Below are positions 49,301-60,200 of a stretch of 64,000 nucleotides of DNA, in pieces. Position numbers and translations under genes: made by a program. This stretch comes from Plazaster borealis. Taxonomy: Eukaryota > Echinodermata > Asteroidea > Forcipulatida > Labidiasteridae. The DNA is taken from NCBI GenBank assembly GCA_021014325.1, contig CM037459.1, forward strand, positions 15,836,501 to 15,900,500, in the 5' to 3' direction. Each line of letters opens with the position of its first letter. The first letter of the stretch is position 1. The notes under the pieces are model-generated. The model ran no database searches. It had not been told where the DNA came from and worked only from the letters and a program-made list of their open reading frames with translations.

Positions 49301-51259
49301 ATCCCGGACGCTCTCCAGTGTGTAACAAGAGGTTTCATAATTTTGGTGAAGAGTAATGGTGCGGAGGAGAGGCCAAAGGGAAGGACGTTAAATTCAAAAT
49401 ATCTACTAACCCCTTCTAACTCCCATGAAAATCCTAAATATTGTTGATGATCAGTGGCTATGTCAATGTGGTGATAACCAGATTTGAGGTCAAATGTGAA
49501 TAGAAGTGATCCACTTGAAAGGAATTGCAAACCTAACTTCCAATCGTCCATTTTGAAGGGGACTTTCGTGAGGCACTTGTTTAATTTACTTAGATCTAAA
49601 ATCAGCCTCCTTTTCCCTGACGATTGCACGGCGACTGTTAGAGGGCTTACTACATAAGAAGGCTCACTTCTTTCAGTAATCCTTCCAGATTTAAGCAATT
49701 TTAATATCTCTTCTGATACAAATAGGCTTTCCAACAAAGATGATTTGTTATTGTTTGAAAACATTGGAGGGGGTTGTTGATTAAATGGAGTACGATAACC
49801 TTCACTAATAATTGACATAATTGTAGCGGATGCTCCAATCTCATACCAAAACTGAGAATGCTCCTTTAATCTACCCTTTACATTTACATCATCTGATATT
49901 AAATCATTAACATTGCATGACTTGAAGTTACAATTCACCTCTAACACGTCACCGAACTTCTCTTGGAGTTCTGCCGCTTTAGGACAGGCTTGAACCTGAA
50001 GCTTGTGCCCCTGAGCTGGGCCCGGCTGCGGTGGCTGTTGCGGGTAAGACAGCTTGGATTGGTCTCTGAGCGGATGGGACTTGCCAAGGTGCAAATCGTG
50101 TGTGGAAATTGTTGTAGCCGATGAAAGGTGCGGCTTGAGCTCTTGGCTTGACCCGTGGGGACTGGTGAAGGGGGCCATAAGTGAAAGGGCATTCTCTGGC
50201 CCAGTGACCGGCTGTTTTACAGTTGTAACAGACACCATTCGGCAAGCCTGTGTAAAAACAAAACAATACAAAAACGGAAGGAAAAAGGAAAATGAAGGGG
50301 CAATAGGGATTTGTCGTAACAAACAATTTTAATTCTGATAAAATGTTTAGTGTATACTCAGCGACTGAAAAAGACCTGAACTGGAGACGCATAGATTCCT
50401 TTAGCTTATATACCATATACGCTTCAGCAGTTTGATATTATGCTTCAATGAGTTTTGGAATGTAATGGTTCAGTATGGTGAAATCGATTGCCAACGCCCT
50501 ACACACGTGACCCGGGGTGCTACACACACAAACATTTTGGTACCATCAATCGAACAAAACTAAATTTTAGGTTAGTTCTTAATAGTTTTGTTTTTCTTTC
50601 TTTCTTTATATTTGTCGGTAAATAAATCAAAGTAAAACAAATTTACCAATTTTCAGTTATAGTCAAAACCGCCCAAGCTTACTGTATATGTTGCTGTAAA
50701 GTCACGCGGAATAAGCACTGGAACATGTAGTTTTCTTGAAAATACATTTATAGGCCATGGCTATTCGTTCCGAAAATTACTATTATTATGTCCACTCTGG
50801 CCAGTTTTTAGAATGCTTATGAAGATCACTCTCAAGGCCTCATTAGTTATAAAGTAGTGCAGGTTATATCCATCTATCAATCTTTCAATCTACGTAATGA
50901 TTAAAGTCACTGTTTGACAAAGGGATTACCTGGAGATATGAGGTGAGAGTTGGTGAACATAATGAGTGGCTTGAGTCAATTCAGTGTGTAACTTTCTTAA
51001 AGCTGGAAACGAGAATTGTTTATATCTCAACAATAGTTTGCTTTGATAGCAGAAACCGTAAATGAGCCATTGTAATTCACAATAATGAGACTGCTGATAT
51101 AAATCTACTTGCTCAGTAACATTTCTGCTTAAAAACATTATAATTGTGGTCATGTAGGGTTGTATTTAAGTCAACTTTCACAACACATGCTCAGGTTTTT
51201 TACATGATTGATCTACTTTTGCCAATTGATATTACTAATATATATATATATATATATAT

Positions 51260-51291
<32 letters not shown>

Positions 51292-54200
51292 TTTTTTTTT
51301 AATTTTTTTTTTATTATTATTATTATTTTTTTTTATTTTTTTTTTTTTTTTTTGGGGGGGGGGGAGTTTGGGGGTGAGGGACATGGCTATTCACACATGG
51401 TAGTAATAGAGACAATTGGTAGTGGTATCAATTTTTTTTATTACTAGTTATAAGTCTTCACAATAATTAAGTATATTACCCTTAAGAGTTAAATGAAGTA
51501 ATTTGCTTGTATTGTCTTGATATTACAGCTGTCTGCTGCACAGACTGTTGGCTTAATACACACACAAGCTGCTTCATCTCAGCATTCAGTCCTTCAAGGA
51601 TCATCTACCGTTGTAGTACAACAGCAGGCACAGCAGCAACAACAAATCCATCAACAGATTCATCAACAAATACAACAGCAAAAAATGCAGCAAGAACAAC
51701 AGCAGCAAGTTCATCAAATTCGTCACCAGCAACATTTACAGCAAATACAACAGCAGCAGCAGTCTGATGCCTCACAAGTAGCTCTTCGTGGGCCGAGTCT
51801 GTCAAGCATTTCAACAGTCCATCCAGAACAACGTCAGAAAAGACGGTTTCGAGAAGAAGCACCAGATAATGATTGCAAAGAGGACCTTCTTGGCTATCAA
51901 GTAAGATCAGTTGGGGCAACTATTTACTCCTGTGCATTTATTTTATTTTATTTTTTTCATCACATAAGAAGCCTTTATTTGTTTTGATTATAACCTACTT
52001 ACTATTGACCGGATTTTCACCTACTTCTGCCTTCATCTAGCATTCGGAGATAAGAATTCTCATTGCCAGATCAGATCCTGCACTGGAAGATCAGATCCTG
52101 CACTGAAAGATCAGATCTTGCACTGGAAGATCAGATCCTACACTGCAATCAGAACCTGCATTGGCAGATCAGAACCTGTATTGGCAGATCGGATACTGTA
52201 TTGGCAGATCAGATCCTGCACTGAAAGATCAGATCCTGCACTGAAAGATCAGATGTTGCACTGGAAGATCAGATCCTCCACCGGCAGATCAGATCCTGCA
52301 CTGGAAGATCAGATCCTGCACTGGAAGATCAGATCCTGCACTGAAAGATCAGATCTTGCACTGGAAGATCAGATCCTACACTGCAATCAGAACCTGCATT
52401 GGCAGATCAGATCCTGCACTGGAAGATCAGATCCTGCACTGGAAGATCAGATCCTGCACTGGAAGATCAGATCCTCCACTGGCTGATCAGATCCTCCACT
52501 GGAAGATCAGATCCTCCACTGGCAGATCAGATCCTGCACTGAAAGATCAGATCCTGCACTGGAAGATCAGATCCTGCACTGAAAGATCAGATCTTGCACT
52601 GGAAGATCAGATCCTCCACTGGCAGATCAGATCCTGCATTGGAAGATCAGATCCTGCATTGGAAGATCAGGGCCCAATTTCATGGCACTGCTTACCGTGG
52701 AATTCTGCGCTTACGCCCAGCTGCGCCCCATAGAAATACACATACAACATACACATAGAAATACACACATTACAGGCCGCGTAAGCGCAGAACTATTCAG
52801 TAAGCAGTGCCTTGAAATTGGGCCTTGATCCTGCACTGGAAGATCAGATCCTGCACTGGAAGATCAGATCCTGCACTGGAAGATCAGATCCTGCACTGAA
52901 AGATCAGATCCTGCACTGGAAGATCAGATCCTCCACTGGCAGATCAGATCCTGCACTGGAAGATCAGATCCTCCACTGGAAGATCAGATCCTACACTGCA
53001 ATCAGAACCTGCATTGGCAGATCAGAACCTGTATTGGCAGATCGGATACTGTATTGGCAGATCAGATCCTGCACTGGCAGATCAGATCCTGCACTGGAAG
53101 ATCAGATCCTGCACTGGCAGATCAGATCCTGCATTGGAAGATCAGATCCTGCATTGGAAGATCAGATCCTGCACTGAAAGATCAGATCCTGCATTGGAAG
53201 ATCAGATCCTGCACTGGAAGATCAGATCCTGCACTGGAAGATCAGATCCTGCACTGGAAGATCAGATCCTACACTGGAAGATCAGATCCTGCACTGAAAG
53301 ATCAGATCCTGCACTGGAAGATCAGATCCTGCACTGGAAGATCAGATCCTGCACTGGAAGATCAGATCCTGCACTGAAAGATCAGATCCTGCACTGAAAG
53401 ATCAGATCCTCCACTGGAAGATCAGATCCTGCACTGGAAGATCAGATCCTGCACTGAAAGATCAGATCCTGCACTGGAAGATCAGATCCTGCACTGGAAG
53501 ATCAGATCCTGCGTTGCTGGATTAAAGGGCGTTCAAGCTCAATTAGGAATGCAATGTTGATCAGACACCAGGGTTTGCCCTAAAGTTTTTTCTTTTTAGC
53601 CAGCAGGACCAGTTGGCTTGATTTTTATCTAGTCCGCCAGGTTTTGGACTGGTCACATTTACAGATCCCTATTTTTGGTGGTCACCTTTTCAATTCAATT
53701 AATTATGCAAAGTCAAATTTAATGCATCGTTAGCCAAATGTTTAGAAAGTTGTTGTATATGTTATGTTTGCTGTTGGACTAACTTTGTTTCATTAATAAA
53801 TACATAATGATAACTTCAATGGTACACAGGTTAGAGGCAAATTGGAAATGATCTTTGGATATTTTCATCAACCAAAGACAGCACAACCATTCATAAGTAT
53901 ATCCATGGGACAAGTGAATTTTTTATGAAAACTAAATCATAAATGCATGAGGTTAATTAAATAAGTAACTTAAAAACTGACTTGCTAAAAGGCACAGCAT
54001 TAACAAGTTATTGATGGGCATCATTAGTATACGTCACTGGAGAGGGAGGGATGTGTACAATGATGGCAACAGTTTTTAGTAGTAGTGTAAAAACTTGAAT
54101 AAAAAGGGGACTGAATTTTTGGCAATTCTCCAGAGAACAATGATTTAATTCAAACAGCAGTTGTTATTAACATATCCAGACCACAGTTGTTTCTTACTTT

Positions 54201-57200
54201 GCAAGCAGTAGGCATCAGTTTAGTTTTACATCCCGAAATCACAGTCGTGAAAAGACACTCATTCATAATAAACAATCCACACAATACATGTTTGAGTCAA
54301 ACAGGCGTAAAGCAGTCTGGTTGAAATTTTGAAAACCAGTTTGGCACATACTCAGTTAATCTGAATAACCATACCGCACAACACATGGGTAATCTCAGGC
54401 AGGGATGCCAGTTTTCCGGCTATTGCCGGAATTCCGGCTTTTTCAAATTTTCGCCAAATTTTTCCGGCGCTCCGTGTTTCATCAGGCCGGAGAAATGATA
54501 TTTTATTGAAAACAGATTTCCGGCGCTCGTTTGGAGCGACTCGTGTTTAATGATAATGTTTTGAAAGCGCCCTCAAGCGTTCGTACATGTATAAATGCCG
54601 GAAGTATTGAGCGAAGACTAGACTTTTCTGTCGAATGTGTGTGTGGTGCCGTATGGTATGTATCGATGTATTTTGTGTGTACATCCATACACGATCTTTG
54701 GACCGTACATAAAATCGCTCTGAGAATTTTGTTTCGCGGACGATTGGCGTTACCATTGAGACATACCGACTGAGTTTTTGGCATTACATTGAGTCATTAT
54801 GGATGTTGAAAGAGAAGCTAATTTAAAACAAATTGATCGAGGGGTAAAGAATAGGTTTAATTGGCTGTGGCTGGAGTCGAAAGACAGTGGGGGTTATTTT
54901 TATCAGACTACATGAGGAAGATCGACAACGCGGGTAAATTTTCTTTTTCTTTATGTTTTATATAAAAAAATCGCTGTTATGGTTTTTTTTATTGTTTTTT
55001 TGGTCTGAGCGGCGAGGGGGGGCGGTGACCCCCATTCCTTCGCAGCAAATTTGTTTTCCGGCTCTGAAGGAAAGAGTCACTGGCATCCCTGGATCTGTCA
55101 ATGGAGGCGAGAACCAGACAAGGAATCGCTTTGATCTTGCACTGTCACATCAATGTTTTAAAAGTTTCGGTACTGAGGCTATAGTGGTAGTGGATGTTGA
55201 TGCAGAAATCTTTTATCATTATATTAAAAGTAGAATCAGCACATTAAGGATACTTTGTGCTTGAAAAACGATTTTAAGCTGCACTTTCATTAATGATTAG
55301 GGATTGCAGTTTGATCCCGTTGCTGGATCAGGATCTCCAATTTGTAGATATGTGCTGAGTCTCATCAAGTATAGTAATGGGTTTGGTCATCCTGTAGCTA
55401 CTTATACATCACAAATACATGCACAGCAAATAGTTGTTTAATTCTCAAGTCATAAATCAGGACCCATGTAACAATGTCTACGGTCCATTCTCAAACTCTG
55501 CTCAAACTCATACTCAGAGCAGGGAATGGGGGGGAAAGGAAATTTTACCAAAATTGTAGCAACATTTCTCTTCATCTATTTTGTTTTTATTGGTTTTATT
55601 TTTAAAGATGAACAATATGAAAGGATTGAACTCTCATTGATACTTAAATGTACCTGGAAGCAAATTTCAGCTGGTACATCTATGGCACAAGGGATTTTAA
55701 TTGCCACAATTGTAATTTATTTGCAAAATCATGACAAGTAGACAAAAACAAACATTAAAAGATGGTTTTTGCCTCTAGGCTTCCTTTCATCAATTTAAAA
55801 ATTAAGTAATGCTCTTCCTTCCACTCTCTACTCTCCCTCCTGTATCCCACTCTCCCTTCTCCGTCCATATATGCCGAATGCGCTTTAGCTAACCGGTCTT
55901 TAAAAGCTGCAGCTATGTCTTTATCAGCCGTTTAATACCTTATTTTTGAAATAAATTATAAATTGTTTAAAACTATTTTATTGTTGAAATAGATTATGAA
56001 TTATATGATAAAATATCAAATGAAAAGGATCTATGTGTGAGGTATGTTGAACAAATATAAGATGCATTTTATTCATACAATATAGCAGAATATAGTCACT
56101 CGTAGAAATCTGGACTCTTGGACTGCCACCATTGCATTTGGCATGGGAAGTAAGTCTGAGATTCCAGCATGATAACGGCCGTGGCTTGCGGCCAAAGTTT
56201 GGCCGATTCATGGTGAACAAAAGCCACATTTTCTCAAAAGAGAAAAATAATTCCGGAACTTTTTATGAGATTGTTTGTTGTCTTTACTTAGTTAAGTCAT
56301 GGTTTTATTGTGACAATGATACTCTCAGCAACAAAAAACATTCCGGAAAATTTGAAAATAAATCCTGTGGGTGAGCATGAAAAATGTCAACATTCCCGGT
56401 TAAGTTAACAATGTTAACTTACCGTGACTCTATTGAGTTAACAATGTTAACTTACCGTGACTCTATTGAGTTAACAATGTTAACTTACCAAGACTCTATT
56501 GAGTTAACAATGTTAACTTACCGTGACTCTATTGAGTTAACAATGTTAACTTACCGTGACTCTATTGAGTTAACAATGTTAACTTACCGTGACTCTATTG
56601 AGTTAACAATGTTAACTTACCGTGACTCTATTGAGTTAACAATGTTAACTTACCGTGACTCTATTAAGTTAACAATGTTAACTTACCGTGACTCTATTGA
56701 GTTAACAATGTTAACTTACCGTGACTCTATTGAGTTAACAATGTTAACTTACCAAGACTCTATTGAGTTAACAATGTTAACTTACCGTGACTCTATTGAG
56801 TTAACAATGTTAACTTACCGTGACTCTATTGAGTTAACAATGTTAACTTACCGTGACTCTATTGAGTTAACAATGTTAACTTACCAAGACTCTATTGAGT
56901 TAACAATGTTAACTTACCAAGACTCTATTGAGTTAACAATGTTAACTTACCAAGACTCTATTGAGTTAACAATGTTAACTTACCGTGACTCTATTGAGTT
57001 AACAAGGTTAACTTACCAAGACTCTATTGAGTTAACAATGTTAACTTACCAAGACTCTATTGAGTTAACAATGTTAACTTACCAAGACTCTATTGAGTTA
57101 ACAATGTTAACTTACCAAGACTCTATTGAGTTAACAATGTTAACTTACCAAGACTCTATTGAGTTAACAATGTTAACTTACCCAGACTCTATTGAGTTAA

Positions 57201-60200
57201 CAATGTTAACTTACCAAGACTCTATTGAGTTAACAATGTTAACTTACCAAGACTCTATTGAGTTAACAATGTTAACTTACCGTGACTCTATTGAGTTAAC
57301 AATGTTAACTTACCGTGACTCTATTTGGTCTGTTAAGTTGCTAGGTTATAAAGTTAATAGCCGCAGAAGATTACCGTCCACTCTTATGGATTTAATATTG
57401 TTAAGTTGACAAGAAGAGGCTGGAACTTGACTGAAAAAGGTCCAGTGCAAACACAGCTTAAGCAGGAAGGTCACATAAAAAGTAACACTATAGAGTCTAT
57501 AACCACATTAAAAAAGACTTAAGTTATGGTTTCTCTTTATAATGAAATCATCATCAAAGTCGCAATTCTCAGACACATTGCTGATTGAGTCTCAGTGATG
57601 GCCAAAACTCCTGTGTTTGTTTATGAAACAAACATAGTTTCTTGTTCTAACTATATTTTTATCTTCCTACCGTTTTGCATAGCATGGCCCTCCCCATTTG
57701 ACTAATGTAGGTACAGACAGTATACCAGGTATAGCACAGGCAATAAGCAGATCTAGTCAACCTCCACCTCACCAAGAAGGGCCATCACATCCACAGGGAA
57801 TGAGTGCCGCAGATGATACTATGTGAGTTCTTTTGCTCATACAGGTTATATGCCTTAGATAAATTGGTACTAAACAATTCCTTTTCTGAGAAAATTGATG
57901 CAAAATGGTTGAAGTGCCTTGTGCAGACTGCACAGTCAAGAAAGGCTTAAGATGAGTTGTAAAACACCATTACATGGCAGGAATGAGCGGTCACAAAGCT
58001 CAATATTCTATTGGCTACCAAAGTCTACCCCAAACTATTCATATAAAGCAATATGTAACTGACAGTTGAAGTCAATGACTGAATGACATCATGCAATTAT
58101 CTCAAACTGCATGTTTATTTATTGAATCAAGCAATTTCATGAGAGAGATAAATTTAGTACCTCGGGTTAAAATTGTGTACATTTAAAATGGTATTACTGA
58201 GGCTGAAATTATCCAAGTAAGCCTAAACATGATTGAATCAATATCTTCTAGATTCAATGGAATCAGAAAAGTTGTTAGATATGCTGCATCTCTAACTTAG
58301 CCTTGTCATGTAGCTCTCTATAACATTTGTATTGTCAATTGACACCATATGCCCGTGTACATGTATGTCAACCTGAATAGGTGCCATTCAATAGTTATTC
58401 ATGTTGCATTGACAACAGGTATCTGGAAAAGCTTGACTAAATTATATTCTTGACATGATATGTTGAAATTTGTTTTTATCAATTGACAATTGTCAACATA
58501 TTAAGTTGCAAAAAAACATTTAGAAACCCAGATTTCTGATTCCTTCTATAAAAAATGTGCATATCCACGGGATTCCTTAAGTTAATTTATATCAGGCAAT
58601 ATTTTCTTCTAGATATCATTTGCTAAAGGATACATAAATTGACTTGCTGCATAATTGTTAATCTCCTTTGATTATTTAAAAGAAAGCCAGGTCATATGAA
58701 GGAGCTGTAAAGGTTGCTCTTTTTGTTTCAGTTTAATGCCACCGCCACCTGCTGCACCATCAATGGTTGAACCACCACCAAGACAACTGGATAAACATCT
58801 TATGCCACCACCATTACATCCACCTGGTTCGTACCTAATTCTATAGCACTTTCACTCTCAACCTCTGGGTCTAATGTTGTGTCTTCTTTTTCCTCTAGCC
58901 TTCTCCTGATATCTAGAGAACTATGTGCTTGATTTGTTATTTTTGTGTAGGTGTTACCATCACTTTTTGGCATTTTTCAAATGCTAGACAAGGACTCCAA
59001 ACATAGTATTCTTTTCACACACTTAACGTGTACCAAAACCCATGCGGTGTATTTCCTTTGTAAAGAAGTGTGTTCTTCCAAAACACTTATGGTAGCAGAC
59101 TTATCACCACAAATGGCAGGTTTTAGGGTTTGTCGTATTCTAATAATTGTTTGTATCTATGTATTAAAATACGGGATTACCCTTGGTGACTATTGAGCAG
59201 GATGCAAGGGTTTGACAAACAATTCACAATAAAGAGAAACATGTAATGTACATCTAGTTGAAAAGATGATGAGAGAACTGGGCTTGATTGCACCATGGAG
59301 GAATAAGACCATAAGGAGTTACAACGAACAGGGTCTGGTACCGCCACAGATAAAAGAGCAGTTTCAGAACACATTTCCTAACTACACGCGACAAAGCTGT
59401 CTCTCTGTGTGCGCTTGGGCAGTATGGACCCAAGGTTAAAAGATTACGTCATGCATGCATGCCTCGGTAATACAAGATGCAGCGTAGTACGATGTTTTTA
59501 AAAAAATTCAGATTTTCATTCGTCCCCCCAAAAAATGCTCCACGACGCTCCACGTGAATGTCTGCACGAATGCGTAGACAAAGGGTTCACTGAGCAAACA
59601 CCGTCATTTTAAACCAGCCAAACTCGGCCCGAAGTTATCAAAATCACAGAAATATCACAGAGCATATTTTCATTCATATTTCAATTATTGTATTGCTGGA
59701 AAATTAACGTAACTTACTTTCTGAAAGTCGGATTTTAATGAAGGAAACGTCGGCAGAATCAGAATCTCAAAGCGCATGGAACGGACAATAAAGCTAACCT
59801 GTACGTGTGGCATAGAGCTGCTGCACATGCGAAAACTAATTGGTTCGTTTGTTTGGAATTATGTACTCTTAAAAAACCACAAAGGAGTCTTTTCTCCATT
59901 GTGCAGTCCAAAGCGATACCAGACCTAGTGCACAAAGAGATCTTGCGGTCGTAAATCTGACGCGTAGCGCGTGTTAGCCCCTATGCCTTTTCCACTGTAC
60001 AGCCAGGGTGGATAACTGGTCGGTAATTACCCTGTGGGGGCTTAGAGGGCCGTTCAAACTCCTTGTGGTCTTATACCTCCGTGATTGCACAAAGTACTAA
60101 GATTCATCATAAGATGAACTGTCAATGATGCCATAGTGATTTATATTGTGGCATCACACTTTGCTTAGCAATTAAGATTGGTACACATCAATCCCAGATC

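Larger units (their letters stand above)
46929..50416 (-). mobile_element. Ngaro-like tyrosine-recombinase retrotransposon
   Basis: On the - strand, 5' to 3': zinc-knuckle Gag end (50416-49979), RT (50322-49111), RNase H plus DIRS/Ngaro-specific region (49153-47978) and tyrosine recombinase (47903-46929). A separate YR frame downstream of RT-RH, and the segment [20 protein letters not shown], are typical of Ngaro rather than DIRS1. There are no LTRs. Split direct repeats are expected but were not located. The only break seen in pol is one single-base frameshift near 49147-49150, suggesting a young copy. Confidence 0.85.

Noticed and set aside
52118..53397. Overlapping open frames of 107-127 codons in the 21-bp array
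   Set aside because: A period divisible by three gives open frames in more than one register at once, which marks them as by-products.
53565..53700. Second hAT-like element starting CAGGGTTTGCCC
   Set aside because: No matching right terminus or target duplication was found, so it is not called.
56384..57409. 341-codon open frame of ELTMLTY(R/Q)DSI repeats
   Set aside because: The 33-bp period keeps the frame open automatically, the array lies in an intron of KHDC4, and there is no start context or conserved flanking domain. Kept as a repeat, not a gene.
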